Shown: one piece after another, positions 50,781 to 61,088 of the stretch | Numbering within the stretch: position 1 is the stretch's first letter | How the letters are laid out: the number at the start of each line of letters is the position of its first letter | From: a bacterium | GTDB lineage: Bacteria > Patescibacteriota > Gracilibacteria > UBA4473 | Direction of reading: 5' to 3' | NCBI GenBank assembly: GCA_018648585.1 | Contig: JABGQW010000014.1 | Coordinates: 1 to 64,000, forward strand | Length of the DNA stretch: 64,000 bases | Made by a program: the position numbers and the translations under genes | The notes under the pieces: generated by a model | Databases searched by the model: none | The model's input: only the letters and a program-made list of their open reading frames with translations | Told to the model about the DNA's origin: nothing

Positions 50781-51755
50781 TCAGTACAAATATTTCCGTT
50801 TGTTGGCGTTGTGGTCGTCGAGCGTGCGACCGAAATGAACTTGTCCGGTGTTGTCGTGCAAATAATAATAAAATTCTGTGTCGAGCGGATGCACCGCTGC
50901 GTCGATCGATTCGAGCCCCGGATTGGAAATCGCCGTCGGCGGCAATCCCAATTTCCGTCGCGTGTTGTACGGCGAATCGGATTGAAAATCTTCGGTGTAC
51001 AACGGCCGTTTCCAGTCGCCAATTTCGTAGCGCGTGGTCGCGTCGATCCCGAGATGAATTTTTTCGTCGAGTCGCTTCCAAATCACATCCGAGATCATCT
51101 GTTTTTCGGTGAAACTGTCGCCGTGCGCTTCTCGTTCGATCATCGACGCCACGATCACAATTTCATTCAGAGTTCTTCCTGATTCGGAAACGTCGCGCCG
51201 CAAATCATCGATCTGCGCGAGAAAAGTATCGTACAATCTTTGAATAAAATTTTTGTTCGAAAAACTGTTCGGATTCACAAAATACGTACTCGGAAACAAA
51301 AATCCCTCGAGCGACGAAATGCGAAAACCCAGATCACAAAAATTCGCACAATCGAGAAAATCACCCGGATCAATCAGTGATTTTTTTGATAAAATTTCGT
51401 CGATCTGCGCAATCGTGCTGCCCTCCGGAATCGTCACCCGCAGCTCCGAACCTTTTCCTGTTTGCAAAATTTCTGCCACTTCGGCAAACGTCAAATTCCG
51501 CGTGATCACGTACTCGCCGGCCTGTAATTTTGCCGCTAATTTATTTTTTTTTGCCCAAATTTTGAAACTCCACGCATCGCGCACGAGTTCTCTTTCTTCC
51601 AAAATTTCTGAGATTTTGGCAAGCGACATCCCGCGCGAAATCGTGACAGAAACCCGCGCCGTTGAATCCGAATTTGGCAGTGTCCAGGACAAATGGAGCC
51701 GCGCGCCCGCGTACACCAGCGCGATTAACGCCACAACGAGGAGAAACTTTTTCAT
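50781..51755 (-). CDS. mltG: Endolytic murein transglycosylase MltG (YceG-like)
   Basis: 324 residues, an N-terminal membrane anchor (MKKFLLVVALIALVYAGA), a LysM-like domain (residues ~40-115: VTISRGMSLAKISEIL) and the catalytic domain. The active-site Glu is in SLEGFLFPSTYFV, and ASMIEREAH, DVIWKRLDEK and SPYNTRRKLGLPPTAISNPG are family blocks. It cuts nascent glycan strands and so sets their length. Adjacent to ybaB. Confidence 0.94.
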   Translation of the reverse strand: MKKFLLVVALIALVYAGARLHLSWTLPNSDSTARVSVTISRGMSLAKISEILEERELVRDAWSFKIWAKKNKLAAKLQAGEYVITRNLTFAEVAEILQTGKGSELRVTIPEGSTIAQIDEILSKKSLIDPGDFLDCANFCDLGFRISSLEGFLFPSTYFVNPNSFSNKNFIQRLYDTFLAQIDDLRRDVSESGRTLNEIVIVASMIEREAHGDSFTEKQMISDVIWKRLDEKIHLGIDATTRYEIGDWKRPLYTEDFQSDSPYNTRRKLGLPPTAISNPGLESIDAAVHPLDTEFYYYLHDNTGQVHFGRTLDDHNANKRKYLY

Positions 51756-51767
51756 TTTGAAGAAAAT

Positions 51768-52070
51768 TTATTGCGGCCCTCCGAGACCGGGAAATCCACC
51801 CATCACTGATTTCATTTTTTCTGCGGAAACCTGTTGTGCTTTTTTTGTCGCACGATTCGTCGCGTCGAGAATCGATCGCTCCAGCTTTTTTTTGTCGGAC
51901 AAAATCGCGTCATCCAAAATTTCAACAGAAATCATTTCCTGTTCGCCAGAAACTGTAACTTTTACGCCGTCGGATTCGGCAAAAACATAAATTTTTGCGA
52001 GTTCTTTTTTAATTTTTTTCGCTTCTTTTTGAAGTTTGTACATGTCACCGAGTTGCCCCAACATTCCCAT
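51768..52070 (-). CDS. YbaB/EbfC nucleoid-associated protein
   Basis: 100 residues from ATG 52070 (MGMLGQLGDMYKLQKEAKKIKKEL). The helical clamp, SVEILDD strand and Met/Gly-rich C-terminus are typical. Binds DNA as a dimer; usually beside recR or dnaX, neither of which is here. Twelve bases upstream of mltG, probably one operon. Confidence 0.9.
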   Translation of the reverse strand: MGMLGQLGDMYKLQKEAKKIKKELAKIYVFAESDGVKVTVSGEQEMISVEILDDAILSDKKKLERSILDATNRATKKAQQVSAEKMKSVMGGFPGLGGPQ

Positions 52071-52150
52071 TTTTTTGAAAGTTAAAAATCTTTTGAAGTG
52101 TACCGAAAAAAAAATTTTTGCCAAAAAATTATAAAATTCGCGTCACCAAT

Positions 52151-52179
52151 TTGCATTTTAAAAAAAACATTGGTACAAT
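52151..52179 (+). promoter_or_regulatory. Promoter of the one-helix pair
   Basis: TTGCAT, 17 bases, TACAAT, about 27 bases before ATG 52206. Confidence 0.65.
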
Positions 52180-52205
52180 GTCCCGATTTCTTAAATTTTT
52201 AAAAA

Positions 52206-52388
52206 ATGAAAAAATCAAAAATAATGGCGTCAAAAGAGTCGATGTTGCTGTCGAAAGAAATTTTCAAAAATCGTTCGACGCAAGTGGTGACGAGCATTCT
52301 GTTGGTTGTTGTGTTGGGAATTCAGGTGTACCTGTTTTTGACTGTCAATCAAATTATGCAGGAAGCACTCGCCGCCAACATGTTTTAA
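52206..52388 (+). CDS. Small one-helix membrane protein
   Basis: 60 residues; Lys/Ser-rich N-terminus, then one transmembrane helix (VTSILLVVVLGIQVYLFLTV). Followed after 17 bases by a second one-helix protein with a similar helix start. Expected to sit in the cytoplasmic membrane. Function unknown. Confidence 0.6.
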   Translation: MKKSKIMASKESMLLSKEIFKNRSTQVVTSILLVVVLGIQVYLFLTVNQIMQEALAANMF

Positions 52389-52405
52389 TTTTGAAAATTT
52401 TAAAA

Positions 52406-52552
52406 ATGAAATCGACAAATTCTCGTACAAATCGAGAGCGTGATGAACTCTTGGTACATTTGGATCGAATCCGAAAAACTCAATTTTTGTTGCTCGGCGC
52501 GGTAATTGTGCTGATGGGAGTTCAAATAATTTCGCTCCTCTGTCTGAACTAA
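52406..52552 (+). CDS. Small one-helix membrane protein, possible paralogue
   Basis: 48 residues from ATG 52406 (MKSTNSRTNRERDELLVHLDR). A charged N-terminal helix leads into one transmembrane segment (FLLLGAVIVLMGVQIISLLCL) that ends the protein. The helix resembles that of the 60-residue neighbour (LGIQVYLFL versus MGVQIISLL). The next gene after the terminator is gyrB. Confidence 0.6.
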   Translation: MKSTNSRTNRERDELLVHLDRIRKTQFLLLGAVIVLMGVQIISLLCLN

Positions 52553-52576
52553 AAATGTATTCATCTTTTTAAGATT

Positions 52577-52611
52577 TAAAAATCTCGTTTTGTGGGAAGC
52601 GAGATTTTTTT
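52577..52611 (+). terminator. Intrinsic terminator after the one-helix pair
   Basis: AAAATCTCG/CGAGATTTT stem with a 12-base loop, then T run. Separates the pair from gyrB. Confidence 0.6.
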
Positions 52612-52632
52612 GTGAAAAAAAGGAGGAAAGGT

Positions 52633-52661
52633 TTGAACTTCTGTGAAAATTTTACTAGAAT
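52633..52661 (+). promoter_or_regulatory. Promoter of gyrB
   Basis: TTGAAC, 17 bases, TAGAAT, ending 27 bases before the gyrB ATG. Confidence 0.7.
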
Positions 52662-52678
52662 TCTGCCGAATTTTTTGA

Positions 52679-55008
<2,330 letters not shown>

Positions 55009-55014
55009 CGTTTT

Positions 55015-55464
55015 TCAGTTAAAAAAATAGCCAAACTTTTCGCGTTCACTCTCAATAATTTCTTTTGTCATTCCCAATAATTTTTTCAAAACGAAGAATC
55101 GATCTGACAAAATTTTAAACATTTCCAAATCCATGTTTTCATTTTCTGGATTTCGCAAAAAACCAAGATCGATCAATTTCACAGTTTTTTCCGCATCATC
55201 CACTTTTTGGATCTCAACCTGAATTTGCAACAAATTTAATAAATTTTCCTGATTTCCGGCCGTCTCACTCCCACCAAAAAAAATATCCGACATCTTGGAT
55301 TTTACCTCCAAAAGCACCACGAATTTTTCTGCTGCAATCCGATCTATCGAGTATTTTTCACTGCGTCTTTTTTCAAAATGATCCCCAACTCTGGAAACCC
55401 GTGGCCCCAAATCAGCAGAATCGCCTATTTTCTTCTCCCAATACAAATCTTGTTTCTTTGACAT
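55015..55464 (-). CDS. Hypothetical protein
   Basis: 149 residues, starts MSKKQDLYWEKKIGDSADLG. Helical with acidic and Leu-rich segments (LLNLLQIQVEIQKVDDAEKT; ILSDRFFVLKKLLGMTKEII). Low similarity to anything I can place. Probably co-transcribed with the split gene at 54604. Confidence 0.55.
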   Translation of the reverse strand: MSKKQDLYWEKKIGDSADLGPRVSRVGDHFEKRRSEKYSIDRIAAEKFVVLLEVKSKMSDIFFGGSETAGNQENLLNLLQIQVEIQKVDDAEKTVKLIDLGFLRNPENENMDLEMFKILSDRFFVLKKLLGMTKEIIESEREKFGYFFN

Positions 55465-55502
55465 TTACACAAAAAATACATAATTACCGAGAAAAGTCAA
55501 TT

Positions 55503-56363
55503 TTAGTCCACATCAAAAATCTGGCGCAACGCCCAGTCGACCAGTCGAAATTTTATTTTCCGAACGCCAGAAAAATCACGCTGCACAAACGAAATCATCG
55601 TCTGCCCCGCTACTTCGCGAATTCGCAAATTTTCTTCAAAAATCCCCCGCAACGCTGGATCAAACTGAAATTTTATTTTTTTCTCGTCACAAAATGAAAT
55701 CAAATTTAACGTGTGCTCAAACGCGTCACACTGCACGATCGCGGAAATTTTTTCGTCCGCGCAGACTTTTTCGAGTTTGTCGAGTTTTCCTAAAATTTGA
55801 GTTCCAGAAAAATTTTTTGCCAATCCGTACGGATCGATCACGCCGACAATTTTGTACGGAGCAAACCGATCATTTTGAATTTTGGAAACAAGTTTTTCCG
55901 CGACACGATTGGCTCCGATGATCAAAGTTTTGTACACATTTTTTGATCGCTTTTTTTGGCGGGATAAAATTTCTCGAAAAATAATCCGGGAAAACCACAG
56001 CCACAGATTTGCGAAAACAAAAATGTACACGCCGATCAATCGAGAAAACAAAATTTCTCGCGGAAAAAAATACGACACGATGAGAAATCCCACCGCCACC
56101 ACGCCTCCCGTCAGCGCGAGCGCGTCCTCAAACCACGCCCGAAATCCGGAACGCGGCGGAAGTCGATAATATTTTGTGAAAACGAGAAACCCGATCCACA
56201 CCGCCGTCCCGGCGAGCGCGAGCAGCGCAAATGTCAGAAACGGGAAATCCGTGGAAAAAATCCAGCCCACGCGCACAAAATACGCGATCAAAAACGCCGC
56301 GTACACGCCGAGCGCGTCGAGCAAAATTTGGAACAATCGCCACCAGATCCACTGCCGAAACAT
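55503..56363 (-). CDS. N-terminal half of a polyprenyl-phosphate sugar-1-phosphate transferase, no catalytic domain
   Basis: 286 residues. Four to five transmembrane helices (from WIWWRLFQILLDALGVY to LIGVYIFVFANLWLWF), then a Rossmann-like CoA_binding_3 domain (TLIIGANRVAEKLVSKIQND, GTQILGKLDKLEKVC). WcaJ/WbaP enzymes have both, plus a C-terminal catalytic domain with conserved KxxxD/E motifs. That catalytic domain is missing here: the chain ends VDWALRQIFDVD. The protein may be a truncated, partner-dependent or regulatory version. Confidence 0.75.
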   Translation of the reverse strand: MFRQWIWWRLFQILLDALGVYAAFLIAYFVRVGWIFSTDFPFLTFALLALAGTAVWIGFLVFTKYYRLPPRSGFRAWFEDALALTGGVVAVGFLIVSYFFPREILFSRLIGVYIFVFANLWLWFSRIIFREILSRQKKRSKNVYKTLIIGANRVAEKLVSKIQNDRFAPYKIVGVIDPYGLAKNFSGTQILGKLDKLEKVCADEKISAIVQCDAFEHTLNLISFCDEKKIKFQFDPALRGIFEENLRIREVAGQTMISFVQRDFSGVRKIKFRLVDWALRQIFDVD

Positions 56364-56408
56364 CGCCGGAAGTGTACCAGATTTTTTGGAAAAACAAATT
56401 CTTGAAAA

Positions 56409-57050
56409 TTACAAACTCAAACTGCAACCAGTCCCCCCCACCGACTCAAAAGTGTTGTCCGCAGAACAAATTATTTTACAAGTCCACGCGGGATCTGCAG
56501 CTCCATCACTCGGACGGATTAAAAATTCTCCCGTTAAATATCCTGATTTTTTCCAATAAACACCAACATTCACCGCTGCATCATCTTCATTGTACAAAAT
56601 TGCCGCATCGATTCCGTCCAGAGTTCCCTCCACAAATATTGCCGCCGCCGCAGGCAGAACGTCACCGTCCGAATAATCTATCAATTCCGCCCCCGTCGCA
56701 CTCAAACTTTCTGCATTTGCCGCCACAAAAAAATCTTCGTCAGAAAAACAATAAAAATACCCGAATCCTAATTTTCGCTCCGGCAACGAAAAATCATGGT
56801 CGGAAAAAAGCGTCGTAAAATCTGAATAATTGTACGGATTACTCGTTTTCCCCGCAGAATCGATTTTCACCATTTGCGCGATTGCCTCGATCGCGTTCAA
56901 TTTTGCCACGTCGCGCGCCTCGGTGATCGCCCCACGAAACGAACTCACTCCGATCGTCGAAAGAATTCCGATGATGACGATCACCACCAGCAGCTCGATC
57001 AGAGTGAATCCGCGTTTTTTTTTCGCGAAAAATTTGCATTTTATTTTCAC
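56409..57050 (-). CDS. Type IV pilin / prepilin (longer)
   Basis: 213 residues from GTG 57050; a second GTG at 57074 is also open. The class III signal is KKKRG|FTLIELLVVIVIIGIL: prepilin peptidase cuts after Gly, and Glu5 with the 20-residue hydrophobic helix is kept. The rest is a globular pilin head with a C-terminal Cys pair (TCKIIC) and a final GTGCSLSL that may form a disulfide. PilT is at 4630, but pilB, pilC and pilD are outside the window. Confidence 0.88.
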   Translation of the reverse strand: MKIKCKFFAKKKRGFTLIELLVVIVIIGILSTIGVSSFRGAITEARDVAKLNAIEAIAQMVKIDSAGKTSNPYNYSDFTTLFSDHDFSLPERKLGFGYFYCFSDEDFFVAANAESLSATGAELIDYSDGDVLPAAAAIFVEGTLDGIDAAILYNEDDAAVNVGVYWKKSGYLTGEFLIRPSDGAADPAWTCKIICSADNTFESVGGTGCSLSL

Positions 57051-57117
57051 GGAGAAATTGTAAAACAGAATCACCGATCAGACAACATCTCCCCACTCGC
57101 CTCAAGTTAAAAAAACC

Positions 57118-57143
57118 GAACCCGGGTTCTAGAACCCGGGTTC
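57118..57143. repeat. 26-base double palindrome, copy 1
   Basis: Two copies of the self-complementary 12-mer GAACCCGGGTTC separated by TA. The whole 26 bases is also a perfect palindrome, so it can form one long hairpin or two short ones. Confidence 0.75.
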
Positions 57144-57154
57144 AAAACTCTCCC

Positions 57155-57200
57155 CTCTCGCCCCCCTCATCGAGGGGGGAAATCCCGCGCCTGCGGGATG
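57155..57200. repeat. Adjacent hairpins between the pilin genes
   Basis: CCCCCTC/GAGGGGG (near 57162-57179) and ATCCCGC/GCGGGAT (57182-57199, loop GCCT). The first resembles the C-run/G-run core of the in-frame palindromes at 18078 and 21128. Confidence 0.6.
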
Positions 57201-57220
57201 GGGAAAAACCGGTGTCAAAA

Positions 57221-57291
57221 AAAGCCCCCCCCCGCTGCTCACACCCCCAATCCAATCCCGGGCTCTGTTCACCGCTCAATCCGCAGAGCCC
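57221..57291. repeat. 71-base GC-rich repeat unit, copy 1
   Basis: Begins in a C run with CCGCTGCTCAC (57232-57242), then ends with hairpin GGGCTCTG/CAGAGCCC around an AAT-containing loop (57260-57291). Copy 2 is at 57364-57435. Confidence 0.75.
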
Positions 57292-57309
57292 AAACTCAAT
57301 TCTTAAACC

Positions 57310-57335
57310 GAACCCGGGTTCTAGAACCCGGGTTC
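57310..57335. repeat. 26-base double palindrome, copy 2
   Basis: Identical to the copy at 57118-57143, in the same orientation relative to the following repeat unit. Confidence 0.75.
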
Positions 57336-57363
57336 AAATTCAAAAAAATTCAAAAAAATCGAA

Positions 57364-57435
57364 AAGCCCCCCGCTGCTCACACCCCCAACCCAATCCCGG
57401 GCTCTGTTCGCCGCTCAATCCGCAGAGCCCGGGAT
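57364..57435. repeat. GC-rich repeat unit, copy 2, with 13-bp hairpin
   Basis: Same CCGCTGCTCAC core (57371-57381) and a perfect 13-bp stem ATCCCGGGCTCTG/CAGAGCCCGGGAT (57394-57435) with a 16-base loop. Differs from copy 1 at a few positions, so copy 1 has a shortened stem. Confidence 0.8.
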
Positions 57436-57460
57436 TCATTCACAAATCCCAACCAACAAA

Positions 57461-57485
57461 AAAACCGCCCCGAAGGGCGGCTTTT
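57461..57485 (-). terminator. Terminator of the shorter pilin gene
   Basis: CCGCCC/GGGCGG stem with a UUCG-type loop (reads TTCG on the minus strand) and a seven-T run on the minus strand. Directly after the 57512 pilin stop. Confidence 0.75.
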
Positions 57486-57511
57486 ATATTTTCAATATTT
57501 CAAAACTAAAA

Positions 57512-58030
57512 CTAGTTAATTTTTCCTCCCGTATAAACAGCCAATGTTCCAGCCACATTTCGCGCATCAAACGTGCCCGCAGTTGATTCCGAAATGACAG
57601 CATGCGTCGTTTCTTCTATACAAGAGGTAGAAATCATCGTCTCAACCAACGCCACTGCATCTGGTGTTCCTGAAACAAATCCTCCATCGGAAGCATCATT
57701 ACACATAACTACGTAAAATTCAGTAGCATCAGATGTCAAATAACCAAAATAAACATCTGTATTTCTCGTTAAAGAAGGCATTTCATAATCGTTCGCCGCA
57801 ATCATCGCCTGCAGATCAGCATCCGCAAAATCATACGGAGTAAGTTCTTCGTCCGCACTATCCACTTTTATCATCAACGCAATGTTATCAACCGCACTTT
57901 GACGGATTGCGTCCCGCGCATCTCCAAAATATCCACGGAACGTCGCCGTTGAAATCGTCGCGAGGATCCCGATGATCACGATCACCACGAGCAGCTCGAT
58001 CAGGGTGAAACCGAAATTTTTCTTTTGCAT
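57512..58030 (-). CDS. Type IV pilin / prepilin (shorter)
   Basis: 172 residues from ATG 58030 (MQKKNFG|FTLIELLVVIVIIGILATIS): a seven-residue leader, cut after Gly, and Glu5. The head domain has two Cys (VVMCND and TSCIEE) for a possible disulfide and is Asp/Ala/Thr rich. Paralogue of the pilin at 56409: the first 35 mature residues are nearly identical. No Shine-Dalgarno. Confidence 0.9.
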   Translation of the reverse strand: MQKKNFGFTLIELLVVIVIIGILATISTATFRGYFGDARDAIRQSAVDNIALMIKVDSADEELTPYDFADADLQAMIAANDYEMPSLTRNTDVYFGYLTSDATEFYVVMCNDASDGGFVSGTPDAVALVETMISTSCIEETTHAVISESTAGTFDARNVAGTLAVYTGGKIN

Positions 58031-58169
58031 TTGTTTTTGTGTTAAAAAATGAAAAGTTGTTTCTTCATTCGAGACTTTAATTTGCTCCCCCCGAGAAAAC
58101 AACTTTTTTGTTCAAAAAAAGGTAGCATTTCTCACAATTTTGTGTCGTTGCAGTATTTTTACAAAAACA

Positions 58170-58213
58170 GAGCCCGGACTTTATCCGCTGCTCACTCCGC
58201 CAAGTCCGGGCTC
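58170..58213 (-). terminator. Repeat-derived hairpin at the purC 3' end
   Basis: GAGCCCGGACTT/AAGTCCGGGCTC is a perfect 12-bp stem with a 20-base loop, and TGTTTTTG follows on the minus strand. The loop holds the purC stop and the CCGCTGCTCAC core of the pilin-region repeat (58185-58195), so this is probably a repeat copy that now ends purC and acts as its terminator. Confidence 0.65.
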
Positions 58214-59190
58214 GAAAAACGATCCAAAACTCCCTCGATTCGCACCGTCGCGTCGAGGTTTTCTGGGAATTGAAATTTTTCTCCCGTGACACGTTCAAAA
58301 AGCTCGATGTACCGCGCGCTCGCCTCCGCCCGAAGTTCGTCGTCAAGAAATTTTCCCGGATCAGCGTCCGCGTCGTCCACGTCGTACCCACGATCCACGA
58401 TCGCCGATCGAACAAATTCTTTGCTCAACGCTTCCGGCTCCTGGCCTACGTTAAAACGCGCGTCGTACGAATCCGCGATCCAAAATCGAGAACTGTCGGG
58501 CGTGTGCACTTCGTCGATCACGATCAAATTTCCGTCCGCGTCGATTCCCATTTCGTATTTTGTGTCGACGAGAATCAGTCCCCGCTCGGCGGCAATTTCC
58601 TGCCCGCGGGCGAACATTTTCAGCGCGTATTTTTCACATTTTTCCCAGATTTCCGGCGCGATTATTTTTTGAGATAAAATTTCTTCACGAGAAATCGATT
58701 CGTCGTGCGCCCCGGGTTCGGTCGGCTTGGTCGTCGGAGTCACGATCGGAGCTGTAAATTTCTGATTTTTCTTCATTCCCGCGGGCATCGTCAATCCGCA
58801 AATTTCACGATTTAAATGCTGGTACGCGTACCAACTCGAAGTTTTTGTCGTGCCCGTCAAATACCCGCGAACGATAATTTCGATCGGGAGAACTCGCGCA
58901 TTTTTTGTGAGCGAAATGTTTGGATCCGGCGTTGAAATCAGGTGATGCGGAATCAATCCGTCCATTTTTCGAAACCACCACGCCGCGATTTGATTCAAAA
59001 CTTGACCTTTGAACGGAACCGTTCCGAGAATAAAATCGAACGCAGAAATCCGGTCGGTGACGACGATCGCGCGAGTATTTTCATCGAAAACGAAACTTTC
59101 GCGAACTTTTCCAGAATGATGCGAAACCGCCCCAGAAAAAGAAATTTTGTCGACCGTCGAACCCAGTGCCAGTTTGATTTTTTCGTTCAT
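58192..59190 (-). CDS. purC: Phosphoribosylaminoimidazole-succinocarboxamide synthase
   Basis: Joins CAIR and aspartate in purine synthesis. 332 residues, the long form. N-terminal ALGSTVDKISFSGAVSHHSGKVRESF (shortened), IVVTDRISAFDFILGTVPFKG, VRGYLTGTTKTSSWY and the active-site DESISREEILSQ, then RGLILVDTKYEMGIDADGN and VHTPDSSRFW. The last residues (DRFSSPDLAE) lie inside the repeat-derived hairpin, so the C-terminus was partly supplied by it. Together with the PurN half at 26949 it supports at least a partial purine pathway. Confidence 0.95.
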   Translation of the reverse strand: MNEKIKLALGSTVDKISFSGAVSHHSGKVRESFVFDENTRAIVVTDRISAFDFILGTVPFKGQVLNQIAAWWFRKMDGLIPHHLISTPDPNISLTKNARVLPIEIIVRGYLTGTTKTSSWYAYQHLNREICGLTMPAGMKKNQKFTAPIVTPTTKPTEPGAHDESISREEILSQKIIAPEIWEKCEKYALKMFARGQEIAAERGLILVDTKYEMGIDADGNLIVIDEVHTPDSSRFWIADSYDARFNVGQEPEALSKEFVRSAIVDRGYDVDDADADPGKFLDDELRAEASARYIELFERVTGEKFQFPENLDATVRIEGVLDRFSSPDLAE

Positions 59191-59286
59191 CGTTTCAAAA
59201 AGTTTTCAAAAAATATGCGCCGATATTTTGACACAAAAAAAGAAACAAGACAATCCAGCTCCTCATTTTTTTGGAAACGCTCGATT

Positions 59287-59496
59287 TCAATTTTGCTGCC
59301 AAAAATTAAGTTCTGGCGTTTTCCCTTTTGGAATTTGTGCTGCTCGAATTTCCTCAATTCGTGATCGAACTTCTTCCGTCTTTCTTTCGACCGATTCATC
59401 CGGCTCCACCAGATTCTGTAAAAAAGCTGGCAGTCCAAATTTATTTATAATTTCCTTGGCCGACATTCCCTCAAACTCCGAATTATCTGCACTCAT
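59287..59496 (-). CDS. Hypothetical small acidic helical protein
   Basis: 69 residues, MSADNSEFEGMSAKEIINKFGL..., acidic with a likely coiled-coil helix (VERKTEEVRSRIEEIRAAQ). No family recognised. Divergent from trmD. Confidence 0.5.
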   Translation of the reverse strand: MSADNSEFEGMSAKEIINKFGLPAFLQNLVEPDESVERKTEEVRSRIEEIRAAQIPKGKTPELNFWQQN

Positions 59497-59580
59497 TTTT
59501 AGAAAAAATTATTTTCATTTAATATTTTTAGGTTTTTTTATTTTTTGTCAATTTTTTTTGTTCGTGCTAATCTTCTCTCG

Positions 59581-60252
59581 ATGATTTTCGACATTTTGAC
59601 AATTTTCCCGGAAGCGTTTGAAAGTTTTTTGAAATCTTCAATCATCGGTCGCGCAATCACTGCAGGAAAAATAAAAGTTCGACTGCACGACATTCGAGAA
59701 TTTTCAACGGACAAACACAAAAAAGTCGATGACGTTCCGTTCGGTGGTGGCGCCGGAATGTTGATGATGTGCCAGCCACTTTTTGACGCGATCGAGCACG
59801 TAAAAAAATTGGAAAAAGACGACGCTCCCGTAATTTTTATGACGCCATCGAACAAGAATTTTGATCAAAAAATGGCAGAACGATTTTCTGAACAAAAAAA
59901 ATATTCACGAGTAATTTTATTGTGCGGAAATTATGAAGGAATTGACCAGCGCGTACGCGACGCACTCGTGGACGAGGAGATTTCGGTGGGAAATTTTGTT
60001 TTGACTGGCGGCGAACTTCCGGCACAAATTTTTATTGACGCGGTGGCGCGACTGCTCCCCGGCGTGATCGGAAAAGAAGAAAGCCACCAGGAAGAAAGTT
60101 TTAGCGAAAAACTCGGGCGCAAAAACCTCGAATATCCGCAGTACACGCGGCCTGCGAAATTTCGAGAAATGGAAGTTCCCGAAGTTCTCATTTCTGGCCA
60201 CCACGCAAACATCGAATTGTGGCGAACACAAAACTGCAAAAAACAAGACTGA
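59581..60252 (+). CDS. trmD: tRNA (guanine-N1)-methyltransferase
   Basis: Methylates G37 next to the anticodon. 223 residues from ATG 59581 (MIFDILTIFPEAF). SPOUT trefoil-knot signatures: DDVPFGGGAGMLM, VILLCGNYEGIDQRV and VLTGGELPAQIFIDAVARLLPGVIGKEESH (shortened). It fixes m1G37 in tRNAs reading CNN codons. The adjacent rplS/rpsP/rimM genes of many bacteria are not here. Confidence 0.94.
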   Translation: MIFDILTIFPEAFESFLKSSIIGRAITAGKIKVRLHDIREFSTDKHKKVDDVPFGGGAGMLMMCQPLFDAIEHVKKLEKDDAPVIFMTPSNKNFDQKMAERFSEQKKYSRVILLCGNYEGIDQRVRDALVDEEISVGNFVLTGGELPAQIFIDAVARLLPGVIGKEESHQEESFSEKLGRKNLEYPQYTRPAKFREMEVPEVLISGHHANIELWRTQNCKKQD

Positions 60253-60255
60253 GAC

Positions 60256-60284
60256 TTGAATTTCCTAAAATTCTGTGGTACAAT
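60256..60284 (+). promoter_or_regulatory. Promoter of the 60311 membrane protein gene
   Basis: TTGAAT, 17 bases, TACAAT, ending 27 bases before ATG 60311. Confidence 0.7.
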
Positions 60285-60310
60285 TTCTTGAAATATTTTT
60301 TGAAAATCAA

Positions 60311-61033
60311 ATGAATCAGCCAAAACCTCTCGGTCTCTCACAAATTTTTATGCGGTTTTTCACCGGACTGGGTGCCGGATTCACCGGAAGTATCGTCCTG
60401 GGAATCGTGTTATTTTTGACCTGGGGAATCGTCGGAAACACGCTTTCCGCAACGCCAACGATGCCCGACGATCTCGGACTTTCAATCGCTCCAAATTCAA
60501 CACATCCGTTGTTTTTATTCTTCGTTATTTTGGGCGTTTTTCTGAGCATTTTAATTGCAAATCTCGCCAACGTATTATTGATCGGAATCGTGGACGAAAA
60601 ATATCAGCATCGATCAACACTGCTCAGCCACACATTTTTTGGAAATCTGGCACTTTTGCTTTTGATCATTCCGGTGTATTTTGCGGTCGCCAAAACCTGG
60701 GGACCAGAATCCGCGGGATTTGCCGCACTTTTCCACGTGATTATTTCTTCGCTGTTTTCATTTTTTGTACTAGAAGTTTTGAATGAAAAAAAATATCTGA
60801 TCGTCAACGTGTACGGCGCGATCATCGGCTTGATTTTATTTGCACTCGCCGGACTCCTCCTTTCGGTCAACACGGCGATGCTCGCATTTTTGGCGTTGCC
60901 GATGTTGCTTGGATTTTTTGCTGCGGGAAACGGAATCGCGCAATCAATTTACGCGTGGATTTACACGACGTACGGCAGCGACTTGCTCAATTCCGATACT
61001 CGTTTTGGAGAAGACTACGGAAAAGAAGAATAA
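60311..61033 (+). CDS. Multi-pass membrane protein of unknown function
   Basis: 240 residues from ATG 60311 (MNQPKPLGLSQIF). About six transmembrane helices (GAGFTGSIVLGIVLFLTWG; FLFFVILGVFLSILIANLANV; NLALLLLIIPVYFAVA; and more). It has no ATPase or transporter signature. The cytoplasmic C-terminus ends acidic (DTRFGEDYGKEE). Confidence 0.7.
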   Translation: MNQPKPLGLSQIFMRFFTGLGAGFTGSIVLGIVLFLTWGIVGNTLSATPTMPDDLGLSIAPNSTHPLFLFFVILGVFLSILIANLANVLLIGIVDEKYQHRSTLLSHTFFGNLALLLLIIPVYFAVAKTWGPESAGFAALFHVIISSLFSFFVLEVLNEKKYLIVNVYGAIIGLILFALAGLLLSVNTAMLAFLALPMLLGFFAAGNGIAQSIYAWIYTTYGSDLLNSDTRFGEDYGKEE

Positions 61034-61066
61034 AAAAAACACTCGCCCCGTGGGAAAGTGCTTTTT
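61029..61066. terminator. Weak hairpin between convergent genes
   Basis: CACT/AGTG and CCC/GGG pairs around a small internal loop, with A run on one side and T run on the other. It could terminate either the 60311 or the 61089 gene. Confidence 0.35.
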
Positions 61067-61088
61067 AATTTGAAACGTGTTTTTAAAA

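Noticed and set aside
57118-57435. Possible CRISPR array
   Set aside because: Only two copies of each unit, long imperfect hairpins, no regular spacers, no cas genes nearby.
57198-57586. Open frames across the pilin-region repeats
   Set aside because: They translate the GC-rich repeats into Pro/Ser/Arg strings; the two copies of the repeat give repeated peptide without gene structure.
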